Of a stretch of DNA of 64,000 nucleotides, positions 28,963-36,748 are shown piece after piece. Source of the DNA: Acidisoma sp. PAMC 29798 (lineage in GTDB: Bacteria; Pseudomonadota; Alphaproteobacteria; Acetobacterales; Acetobacteraceae); the NCBI RefSeq assembly GCF_030252425.1, contig NZ_CP126994.1, positions 248,001 through 312,000 on the forward strand. The letters are read 5' to 3'. How positions within the stretch are numbered: position 1 is the stretch's first letter; every line of letters starts with the position of its first letter. The translations under genes and the position numbers were made by a program. The notes below the pieces were generated by a model. That model did no database searches. It saw only the letters and a list, made by a program, of their open reading frames with translations, and was not told the origin of the DNA.

Positions 28963-29661
28963 ATGACCGACGATCTCCCCCAGGCTGCGGCGCCGCGCGC
29001 GCCGATCATCAGGATACGCGATCTCACACTTAGCATTCCCGCCGCCGCAGGTCCGGTCAATATCCTCCGGGGCATCGATCTGGACGTCGAAGCCGGGGAG
29101 CGGATCGGCATCGTGGGTCCCTCGGGCTCGGGCAAGACCAGCCTGCTCATGCTGCTGGCGGGGCTGGAGCGGGCGAGTTCCGGCAGCATCACCGTCGCGG
29201 GCGAGGACCTCGGCCCGATGGACGAGGACGCGCGGGCGAGGTTCCGCAGGCGGAACCTTGGCATCGTGTTCCAGTCCTTCCACCTGATCCCGACGATGAC
29301 GGCGCAGGAGAACGTCGCCGTGCCGCTGGAACTGGCGGCGCGCGCGGATGCGGCGCGAGTGGCGGCCGAGGCGCTGGGCCGTGTCGGCCTCGGGCATCGG
29401 TTGACGCATCGGCCATCCCAGCTGTCCGGCGGCGAGCAACAGCGTGTGGCCCTCGCGCGCGCCTTCGCCCCAGCGCCGCGCCTGCTGCTGGCGGATGAGC
29501 CGACCGGCAATCTGGACGGTGACACTGGCCGGCTGGTGATGGATCTACTGTTCGATCTCTGCGGCCAGGGCGGCGCCACGCTACTGCTGATCACCCATGA
29601 TCCGGCGCTCGCGGCGCGCTGCGATCGCGGCGTGACGATCAAGAACGGCTTGCTCGTTTGA
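28963..29661 (+). CDS. ABC transporter ATP-binding protein (YbbA/LolD type)
   Basis: 232 residues from the ATG at 28963. Walker A GPSGSGKTSLL (about 51-61), Q-loop FQSFHLIPTMTAQEN, signature QLSGGEQQRVALARAF, Walker B LLLADEPTGNLD. This is the MacB/LolD-like group that powers FtsX-type permeases. The stop overlaps the start of the permease gene (TGATG). Together with the divergent tesA-like gene it matches the ybbA-ybbP locus. Confidence 0.93.
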   Translation: MTDDLPQAAAPRAPIIRIRDLTLSIPAAAGPVNILRGIDLDVEAGERIGIVGPSGSGKTSLLMLLAGLERASSGSITVAGEDLGPMDEDARARFRRRNLGIVFQSFHLIPTMTAQENVAVPLELAARADAARVAAEALGRVGLGHRLTHRPSQLSGGEQQRVALARAFAPAPRLLLADEPTGNLDGDTGRLVMDLLFDLCGQGGATLLLITHDPALAARCDRGVTIKNGLLV

Positions 29662-32171
29662 TGCGTCTCGCCTGGCGGCTGGCGCTGCGGGATCTGCGCG
29701 GCGGCACCCGCGGCCTGATCATCGTGCTGCTGTGCCTCGGTGTCGGCGTCGCCTCCATCGCCGGCATCGGTTCCCTGCGCGCCTCTTTGGGCCAGGGGCT
29801 GGCCGAGCATAGCAGGGCCATCCTCGGCGGCGATCTCGCCCTGTCCACCAGTCTTGGGCCCTTTCCGCCCGCGCTGCGGGACTGGTTCATGGCGCGGGGC
29901 GCGCGGGTGTCGGAAACCGTGGAGACACGATCGATCCTGGTGGCGCCGTCCGGCCGCCGGTTGCTGGCCGCCGCCAAGGCGGTGAGCCCGAACTGGCCGC
30001 TATTGGGCACGGTTACTAGCGCGCCGGCCGGGCAATTCCCGACGCTCGGCCAAGGGCGTGGATTGTTGCTGGACCCGACTGCGGCGCAGACGCTGAAGCT
30101 GGTGCCGGGCGATGCCATCACACTCGGCGGCACCAAGCTGGTCTATCGCGGCACCATCATCGATTCGCCCGACAGCATCGGCGACAGCCGGCTGTTCGGC
30201 GTGAAGGCCTTCGTGGCTCTGCCGGCTCTGGCGGGCACGCCGCTCATCATGCCGGGCGGGTTGGTGACCTTCAATCTGCAGGCGGCCTTGGCGCCCGGCG
30301 CTTCCGTGCCCGCGACCATCGCTGCACTCAAGGTAAAATTCCCGCAAGCGGTGTGGCGGGTCCGCACGACGGGGGAGGCAGCGCCGGATCTGTCCCGCTT
30401 CGTCGATCAGGCGGCACTGTTCATGACGCTGCTCGGCCTTGCCGCGCTGCTGGTCGGCGGCATCGGCGTCGCCAATGGCGTCGAGGCCTGGCTCGCCGGG
30501 CGCGCGCGGAGCATCGCGACGCTGCGCTGCCTCGGCGCCTCCGCCCGGATGGTCACGACTGTCCACGCTCTGCAACTGGCCATCCTCGGCATTCCCGGCA
30601 TCGGGATCGGTCTGGCGATTGGCGCGGTCTTGCCGGTGCTGGTTCTGCCGATCTTGCGGGGCAAGCTGCCGGTGCCCGACCACATCGGGCTCTATGCGCA
30701 GCCGTTGGTGCTGGCGGCTGGCTTCGGCCTGTTGGTGGGGGTGGTCTTCGCCATGCGGCCGCTGCGCCGGGCGGCGGCCATTTCAGGCGCCGCGCTATTC
30801 CGCGCCGCCGCCTTGCCGGGCCGCGTCCCCTGGAGTTTGGGCGCCGCCTTCGCGGAACTGCTGTGCATCGCGGCCCTGATCGCCCTCGCGGCGGCGTCCG
30901 TGCCGCGCCCCTCCCTCGCCATCGGATTCTGTCTCGGGTCGATCGGCACGCTGCTGCTGTTGCGCGGCATCGCCTGGCTGGTGCAGCGCGCCTTGCCATG
31001 GCTGCCGGCCTCGGGAAACGTGGCCATATCGCTCGCTCTGAGACGCCTGCACGGTCCCGGTTCGCCCTTGCCGCTGATGCTGATGTCGGCGGGGGCAGGG
31101 CTCACGGTGCTGGTGGCGGTGGCTGAAATCCGCGCCAATCTGCTCGCCGAATTCACCAGCCAATTGCCCAGCGCGGCGCCCAGCTTCTACTTCATCGACA
31201 TCCAGCCGCCCGATCTTCCGAAGTTCGAGGCGGTGGTGAAATCCTCGGGCGCGGCCCATGACCTGCACGAACTGCCAAGCCTGCGGGCGCGGATCGTGGC
31301 AGTGAATGGCGTGCCGACGGCAGATTTTCATGCCGAGGGCCAGAACGGTTGGCCGCTGCGGGGCGATACCGGCCTCACCTATGCCGCCACGCCGCCGCCG
31401 GGCACCAAATTGACCGCCGGCACCTGGTGGCCCGCCGATTACCGTGGGCCGCCGGAAGTGTCCTTCGACGCGCGCATCGCCAAGGCCTGGGGGCTGAAAC
31501 TCGGTGACAGCCTCAGCGTCAGCGTTTTGGGGCGGCGGTTCGACCTGCGCATTGCCAATCTGCGCGATATCCGCTGGCAGTCGCTGCAACTGAACTTCCT
31601 GCTCATTGGCACGCCCGATCCCTTTGCCGGCGCACCGCATACGGTGATCGCGACGGTGAAGGCCGATCCGGGCCACGAGGGCACTGTCCTGGCAGCGGTG
31701 ACCGATGCGCTGCCCGGCGTGACCGGCATCGATGTCGGTCAGGTCTTGGCGGCGTTGAGCCGGCTGCTCGGCCAGATCGGCACGGCGGTCAGCCTCGTCG
31801 GGCTGGTGGCTTTGCTTGCGGGCGGTTTGGTGCTGGTGAGCGCCATCGCCGCAGAGCGCGAGCGGCGCATTGCCGAGGCGGTGGTGCTGAAGACGCTGGG
31901 CGCGACCCGCGCGCAGATCCGGCTCGCCTGGCTGACGGAATTCGCTGTCGCCGGCGGTATTGCGGGTCTCGCGGCCGCCATCCTAGGCGATGTGGCGGCG
32001 GCCTTGGCCATCCGGCAGGTCTTTCATACCGATTGGCAGTTTCTGCCGGGGATCATGCTGCTGACGGTGGCACTGAGCATTCTGGGCATGATCGCGCTGG
32101 GCTTCGTCTCGACCGAGCGGGCGTTGCGCCAGCCGGCGGCGCCACGCCTGCGGCTGGAGAATGGGACGTAA
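29661..32171 (+). CDS. FtsX-like ABC transporter permease (YbbP type)
   Basis: 836 residues. It has one N-terminal helix, a periplasmic region, a first FtsX block near residues 250-380 (ALLVGGIGVANGVEAWL, TLRCLGASARMV), further helices, a second periplasmic region, and a second FtsX block at the C-terminus (KTLGATRAQIRLAWLTEF). This duplicated layout is YbbP's. The ATG at 29661 shares one base with the ATPase stop. Substrate is not known for the family. Ends seven bases before the convergent molybdoenzyme gene. Confidence 0.91.
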   Translation: MRLAWRLALRDLRGGTRGLIIVLLCLGVGVASIAGIGSLRASLGQGLAEHSRAILGGDLALSTSLGPFPPALRDWFMARGARVSETVETRSILVAPSGRRLLAAAKAVSPNWPLLGTVTSAPAGQFPTLGQGRGLLLDPTAAQTLKLVPGDAITLGGTKLVYRGTIIDSPDSIGDSRLFGVKAFVALPALAGTPLIMPGGLVTFNLQAALAPGASVPATIAALKVKFPQAVWRVRTTGEAAPDLSRFVDQAALFMTLLGLAALLVGGIGVANGVEAWLAGRARSIATLRCLGASARMVTTVHALQLAILGIPGIGIGLAIGAVLPVLVLPILRGKLPVPDHIGLYAQPLVLAAGFGLLVGVVFAMRPLRRAAAISGAALFRAAALPGRVPWSLGAAFAELLCIAALIALAAASVPRPSLAIGFCLGSIGTLLLLRGIAWLVQRALPWLPASGNVAISLALRRLHGPGSPLPLMLMSAGAGLTVLVAVAEIRANLLAEFTSQLPSAAPSFYFIDIQPPDLPKFEAVVKSSGAAHDLHELPSLRARIVAVNGVPTADFHAEGQNGWPLRGDTGLTYAATPPPGTKLTAGTWWPADYRGPPEVSFDARIAKAWGLKLGDSLSVSVLGRRFDLRIANLRDIRWQSLQLNFLLIGTPDPFAGAPHTVIATVKADPGHEGTVLAAVTDALPGVTGIDVGQVLAALSRLLGQIGTAVSLVGLVALLAGGLVLVSAIAAERERRIAEAVVLKTLGATRAQIRLAWLTEFAVAGGIAGLAAAILGDVAAALAIRQVFHTDWQFLPGIMLLTVALSILGMIALGFVSTERALRQPAAPRLRLENGT

Positions 32172-32178
32172 TCCTCAA

Positions 32179-32841
32179 TCAGCCGTAACGTTCCTCGCGC
32201 CAGGGGTCGCCACGGTTGTGGTAGCCGCGATCTTCCCAGAAGCCGGCTTCGTCCTCAGCCATGAATTCGATCGCCCGCAGCCACTTGGCGCTCTTCCACA
32301 AATACAAATGCGGCAGGATGAGCCGGACGGGGCCGCCATGCTCCCGCGTGAGAGGCAGTTCCTCCCAGGCATGGGCGAGAAGCGCGCCGGGCGCCGCGAA
32401 ATCCTCGATTGCCAGGTTCGTGGTGTAGCCGTCCGAGGCGTAGAGCATCACAAATCGTGCCGTCGTTTCGGGCGCAACGACGTCGAGCAGATGCCGCGTC
32501 GAGACGCCTCGGAAGCTGTTGTCGTAGCGGGACCATGTGGTGACGCAATGGATGTCGGACACCTCATCCGTTTGCGGCGCGTTTTGAAACGCTGCCCAAT
32601 CCCAGACGATCGGATGTGCGACGAGGCCGGTGACGCGCAGGGTCCAGGTGCGAGGATCGATCTCGGGCTGCTCACCGAGATCGAGAACCGGCCAGTCCTT
32701 GACCAGATGCTGGCCGGGCGGTAGGCGGCTTCGTGCAGGATCTGACACTTGCCCGACGAGGCCACGACCGTCCTTCGCCCAGCGCTGCTTGGTCCGCGTT
32801 AGCTTGCTGTCTTCGGGTGGGTCTTGCGGCGGATCCTGCAT
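32179..32841 (-). CDS. Sulfite-oxidase-like molybdopterin oxidoreductase
   Basis: 220-residue soluble protein of the oxidoreductase molybdopterin-binding family (YedY/YuiH-like, without the dimerisation domain). The Mo-ligand cysteine is in DIHCVTTWSRYD (about residue 98). LTREHGGPVRLILPHLYLWKSAKW and FWEDRGYHNRGDPW are typical. There is no twin-arginine signal, so it is probably cytoplasmic; substrate unknown. It starts five bases after the tumA-like antitoxin gene on the same strand, an unexpected operon partner. Confidence 0.88.
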   Translation of the reverse strand: MQDPPQDPPEDSKLTRTKQRWAKDGRGLVGQVSDPARSRLPPGQHLVKDWPVLDLGEQPEIDPRTWTLRVTGLVAHPIVWDWAAFQNAPQTDEVSDIHCVTTWSRYDNSFRGVSTRHLLDVVAPETTARFVMLYASDGYTTNLAIEDFAAPGALLAHAWEELPLTREHGGPVRLILPHLYLWKSAKWLRAIEFMAEDEAGFWEDRGYHNRGDPWREERYG

Positions 32842-32846
32842 GGCGC

Positions 32847-33203
32847 CTAAAGCGCCATTCGCATCTGAACGTCGAAGGCGTCGTAGTCAGCGCGGAGACC
32901 GTCCTTGTCGCGGTCTAGAAGCCCGGCTGCCTCCAGAGCTTCCACATCCTCGTGGACGCGCCGATAATCACGGCCGAGCGCCTGGGCGAGCATTCGGATG
33001 TTCTTCGCAGGCGTCCGGTGAAGGTGCTTCAGAAGCTCGACTCGCTTCGGGGACAAGACCCGCACCATCGTGTCCCAGCTTTCGAAGGAGATGTGCTTTT
33101 CATCGACGGCCTGGCCGCGTCCCATCCGGTTCCAGGCGTCGATCGCCCGGGCGCCAACATCCTCCAGACTGTCACCGACGTGGATTTGAAGATCCTTGGT
33201 CAT
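32847..33203 (-). CDS. HTH antitoxin of the TumA/HVO_A0114 type
   Basis: 118 residues with a winged-helix domain in the C-terminal two-thirds: MVRVLSPKRVELLKHLHRTP, then IRMLAQALGRDYRRVHEDV and EALEAAGLLDRD. Such proteins pair with TumE-like toxins and probably both neutralise the toxin and repress the operon. Its ATG overlaps the upstream toxin gene stop by four bases. The toxin-first order is characteristic of TumE/TumA. Confidence 0.82.
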   Translation of the reverse strand: MTKDLQIHVGDSLEDVGARAIDAWNRMGRGQAVDEKHISFESWDTMVRVLSPKRVELLKHLHRTPAKNIRMLAQALGRDYRRVHEDVEALEAAGLLDRDKDGLRADYDAFDVQMRMAL

Positions 33204-33493
33204 GCTCGGTCTCCTCTCAGCCTTCGGACATCCGACAGAAAGTCGGCGATCAAAGTCTCGATATCCTCGAACGCGTAGGTCTCTTCTCGCTCGCCGTAAT
33301 GCCGATGATCGCCTTTGCCGCGCTCATTGTCATAAAGCACAAGGCGTTCGCCAGGGCGGCCGTAGAAGCAGCTGTATTTGAAGCGATGCTCCGAAGGCGG
33401 AACGGGTTCCGGAACCTCAAAAACGCGAATGCGCAGAATATGGCCATCCTCGAAAAGGCGGATCGTATCCGATGCCCTTTTCGCCTTCGGCAC
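33200..33493 (-). CDS. TumE-family toxin
   Basis: 97 residues. The TumE/DUF6516 core is clear: IRLFEDGHILRIRVFEVPEP, HRFKYSCFYGRPGERLVLYD, NERGKGDHRHYGEREETY and ETLIADFLSDVRRL. The target is not established to my knowledge. Gene order toxin then antitoxin, with a 4-base overlap. The 80-bp gap to the next gene probably holds the promoter. Confidence 0.83.
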   Translation of the reverse strand: MPKAKRASDTIRLFEDGHILRIRVFEVPEPVPPSEHRFKYSCFYGRPGERLVLYDNERGKGDHRHYGEREETYAFEDIETLIADFLSDVRRLRGDRA

Positions 33494-33573
33494 GCTCGGT
33501 CACCGCGATGCTATCGTAAAATGGTACAATGTCGGATGAGTCGCGTCCAGAGATTTATGGCTTCAAATGCCAT

Positions 33574-34755
33574 TTATGCCCCAAGCTCGCGTTCCAGCAC
33601 CCGGATGCGGGAGCGCAACTCATCCCGATCGACATAGACGCCCTGAAGATGGCGGTTGCCACTCATGGGGTCGAAGGCGCGGCGGGCATGCAGCACACGC
33701 CGATTGTCGAAAACCCACATGTCCCCGGGTGCGAGCTTGCGCTCGACCCGAAAGCGCGCGTCGCGGCTCATGCTTTGGAACAGCCGCAGCGCGCGATACA
33801 GCCCCGGCATGATGTCTGTCGGCGCGTCGATCGGACCACGCAGGAAATTTGCGAAACGCACTTCGCTGAAATGCCCCTCGCCGTCTCGCGAAATGAGCGG
33901 GCCGGACCACCGATAATCGGTGCGGCTGTCGCGATTCCAGAACTCCATGGGCGTATCGGTCAGCATCGCGAGTTCGGCCGGCGCTTCCTGCGCCATGGCA
34001 TCGGCGATGGCGAATCCATCGACGAAGATGCTTTCCCCTCCGGTCGTCTCATTGACCAGGCAATGCAGAAATTGCACCCCCGGCTGCAATTCACGGGTGG
34101 GCAGATCTGTATGCGGCGGCAGGTTGACGGCGGTGTAGGCGGAACTGTCCGGGTTCGGCTTCGAGGCGACGTTGAAGACGGTGCCGAAATTCGTCTCCCG
34201 AATATGGGAGATGCGATGTGCAACACCCAGCAGCGTCTTCGGCTCCGTCGGCACGCCCTGGATAAGGGTCAGGCCGATGTCGCGGACCGCGACCAGCCAG
34301 CGCAATAGTTCGCCGTCATCTGACATGACGCTGTCATAGGCGAAGGTGGGCAGCACATCCGCCCGCGCCGCGCCCCATAGCACGGGGCTGGGACTGGCGC
34401 TGCGACGCTCGGCGCGCCTTGCGTCATCATAGGCATTGATGCGCAGCCAACCGGAGTCATAGCGGCTGCGATGACCATCCGACCACAGCACGAGGAGCGC
34501 CTTTTCGGCGTCGAGTTCCGTTTCCTGCACCGCGAGGGTGTCGGGTGCATCGACGATTTCAAAAGTCTGCTCGCGTGTGCTGGCAAGATAACAGGCGGCA
34601 CAACTGCAATTGTCGCGCAGCCAGAAGCGATCATAGGGGCTTTGCCGCCCGTCGCTCCAGGTGAGGTGGATGGTATCCGCTGTCGATGACACGGTGGCGA
34701 TCGTTTCGGCGGTTTGGAAGATTCGCCAATCGGCAATCTGCTCCACAGCGCTCAT
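33574..34755 (-). CDS. Gamma-butyrobetaine-hydroxylase-like Fe(II)/2-oxoglutarate dioxygenase with Zn N-domain
   Basis: 393 residues. The N-terminal GBBH/DUF971 domain has WLRDNCSCAACYLAS with three Zn cysteines and a later His in WSDGHRSRYD. The C-terminal TauD/TfdA domain has the Fe triad: HTD in LPPHTDLP (about residue 217) and His in NRRVLHARRAF (about 362), followed by an Arg for 2-oxoglutarate. Candidate substrates by family are trimethylammonium compounds such as gamma-butyrobetaine, or 2-trimethylaminoethylphosphonate. Its start overlaps the stop of the second dioxygenase gene by four bases. Confidence 0.87.
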   Translation of the reverse strand: MSAVEQIADWRIFQTAETIATVSSTADTIHLTWSDGRQSPYDRFWLRDNCSCAACYLASTREQTFEIVDAPDTLAVQETELDAEKALLVLWSDGHRSRYDSGWLRINAYDDARRAERRSASPSPVLWGAARADVLPTFAYDSVMSDDGELLRWLVAVRDIGLTLIQGVPTEPKTLLGVAHRISHIRETNFGTVFNVASKPNPDSSAYTAVNLPPHTDLPTRELQPGVQFLHCLVNETTGGESIFVDGFAIADAMAQEAPAELAMLTDTPMEFWNRDSRTDYRWSGPLISRDGEGHFSEVRFANFLRGPIDAPTDIMPGLYRALRLFQSMSRDARFRVERKLAPGDMWVFDNRRVLHARRAFDPMSGNRHLQGVYVDRDELRSRIRVLERELGA

Positions 34756-35900
34756 GATGCCAGTTCCTTCGATGTGGTCTGCGTGCGTAGGACGCTGCGA
34801 CGGCTTTGTACGACGTCACGGTCCATGTAGCATTGGCGCATATGGCGCGAACCCGTTTCCAGCCGATAGGCGGTGCGGCCGTGGAACAGCCGGTAGTTGT
34901 CCATCATCATGAGGTCACCCGGTTCCAGCTTGAAGGTGAGCGTCAGGGCTGAGTCTTTTTGAATGAGGCTGTAGAACGCCTGTCTGGCGCGATAGAAGGC
35001 ATCGAGTTCGGCGACCGGCGCGGGCGCGACATTTTCGGTGCGATTCGAGTAGCGCGTCCGAACGATGCGGCCGAGATCATCCAGCTCGATCAGGCTGCCG
35101 CGATTTTCGAGTACGGTATCGGCATCCGCATAGCGGAATTTCACCTCCGTGCGCGTTAGGGATGCGAAAGCAGCAGGGTCCTGTTCCTTGAGGTGTTTCG
35201 CGGCATGGAAACCATCGACAACTGTTGATGAGCCACCCACCGCATCGTTGATCAGGCAGTGCAAAAGAATGTAGCCGGGGATCGGATTGCGATAGGGATT
35301 GTCACTGTGCGGCTCCAGATGGCGCGGCGTCATTGTCAGGTCATAGGCATTGGCGATGGCCTTCACATCCGCGAGGCCGCCCCAATTGGTCTGCCGGATC
35401 GGTCCGATGAGGGCAGCGAAATCGAGTGCGCCATCCATCTCAACCGGGACGCCGCGCACCACCGCGAAGCCATGGGCATGCAGCGTGTCCAGGAACGCGG
35501 CCAAAGCCGTGTCGGAGCGGCGCAGAGTGTCGAAGTCCATGAACGGCAGCGGGTTGAGGCCGCTATCCCAGAGGATGATGTCATCGGTGAAATCGTCCTC
35601 CGCGCGGTCTTGTGACCCCGCAAACCAGGCCAGTGGCACGGCCGCCTCAAACCCATCGGAGAAGACGAGCGATACCTGCCCATCGGCGAGGTGGGCATCC
35701 GTGATCGTGAGGTCGAGCGGCAGCTCCGCCGCCTCTATCAACCGCTGCCCCGTCGTCGGATCGGTGATCCGGGGGTCGGGCAGGCGCTCGCGTAGCCAAA
35801 TCGGATGACGCGTCAGGCGCTGACCGTCCGGCAAGACAAGATCGAGCGACCCGCCCGCGCAACTCAACATCTCCGCGTTCTCCCGATCGATCGACGCCAT
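34752..35900 (-). CDS. Second GBBH-like Fe(II)/2-oxoglutarate dioxygenase, Zn-site cysteines absent
   Basis: 382 residues from the ATG at 35900; a longer frame to 36137 runs over the acetyltransferase gene and is rejected. The N-terminal domain keeps the fold motif (HPIWLRERLPDP, TGQRLIE) but lacks the three Zn cysteines of its neighbour. The catalytic domain has HSD in LEPHSDNPY (about residue 190) and His in NYRLFHGRTAY (about 340). Co-transcribed with the other dioxygenase (ATGA overlap). The pair may act on successive or related quaternary-amine substrates. Confidence 0.87.
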   Translation of the reverse strand: MASIDRENAEMLSCAGGSLDLVLPDGQRLTRHPIWLRERLPDPRITDPTTGQRLIEAAELPLDLTITDAHLADGQVSLVFSDGFEAAVPLAWFAGSQDRAEDDFTDDIILWDSGLNPLPFMDFDTLRRSDTALAAFLDTLHAHGFAVVRGVPVEMDGALDFAALIGPIRQTNWGGLADVKAIANAYDLTMTPRHLEPHSDNPYRNPIPGYILLHCLINDAVGGSSTVVDGFHAAKHLKEQDPAAFASLTRTEVKFRYADADTVLENRGSLIELDDLGRIVRTRYSNRTENVAPAPVAELDAFYRARQAFYSLIQKDSALTLTFKLEPGDLMMMDNYRLFHGRTAYRLETGSRHMRQCYMDRDVVQSRRSVLRTQTTSKELAS

Positions 35901-35943
35901 GATCGGGAGGATGGCAGTTTCCGATGCGCGCCGCGAGAGGGGT

Positions 35944-36582
35944 TTAGGCGGCGGTGTCCCAGCGGGCGCAGAAGGCCTCGATATCGCCGGACTGGAAGTC
36001 GGGGAGGCGCGCCATGATGGTCTCGAAAGGCCAGTCCCACCAGGCAATCCGCAGCAGCCGCGCCGTGATCTCGCGGCTGAAGCGTTCGCGGATCGGGCGT
36101 CCAGGCACGCCGCCGACGATCGTATAGGGTGCCACATCCCGTGTGACGACGGCGCCGGCGGCGAGCACCGCGCCGGTGCCGACGGTGACGCCGGGCAACA
36201 CGATCACGGCATGGCCGATCCAGACATCATGACCGATGATCACGCGGTCCCCGCGCCGGTTCGCGAAAAATGTCTCATCGCGATGCGCGTCGGCGGAATA
36301 ATATTCCGGGCAATAGGTGAAGCGGTGCAGGCTCGGCCGATCCATCGGATGGTTGGGCGGCCCGATGCGCACTTGCGCCGCGATGGCCGAAAATTTTCCG
36401 ATTTCGGTGTCGGCAACGCTGCAATTGGGGCCGAGATAGGAATAGTCGCCAAGCGCTGCATATTCGATGGCTGTCCCCTCAAGCACCTCGCAGGAGGTTC
36501 CGATCCGCGCTTCCCTCAGCGTAACACTTGGATGGATGAAGGTTTCGGCGAGTTTCGGCTTCGGCCGATCATGCATATCCAC
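35944..36582 (-). CDS. Left-handed beta-helix acyltransferase, phosphonate-metabolism type
   Basis: 212 residues with hexapeptide repeats from about 30 to 160 ([45 protein letters not shown]-type turns). The insertion [20 protein letters not shown] and the C-terminus [19 protein letters not shown] match the transferase family linked to phosphonate (phn) loci. The acyl acceptor is unknown. It lies 43 bp upstream of the two dioxygenase genes on the same strand, so one unit is likely, although no C-P lyase gene is visible here. Confidence 0.83.
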   Translation of the reverse strand: MDMHDRPKPKLAETFIHPSVTLREARIGTSCEVLEGTAIEYAALGDYSYLGPNCSVADTEIGKFSAIAAQVRIGPPNHPMDRPSLHRFTYCPEYYSADAHRDETFFANRRGDRVIIGHDVWIGHAVIVLPGVTVGTGAVLAAGAVVTRDVAPYTIVGGVPGRPIRERFSREITARLLRIAWWDWPFETIMARLPDFQSGDIEAFCARWDTAA

Positions 36583-36748
36583 GGTGTCGGCCTCTGTCGT
36601 TCAGCACGGACAAAGACTTAGCACAAGGCGGTCTCAGCCGTAAGACGGATGCCCAGGCCATGCTCCTTGTTCGGCCTGACGAGGCTCCCATATTTTGGTC
36701 TCAATTCATTCTAGCGTCATTGGAAATCCATCAGTGTCGAGCACAACC

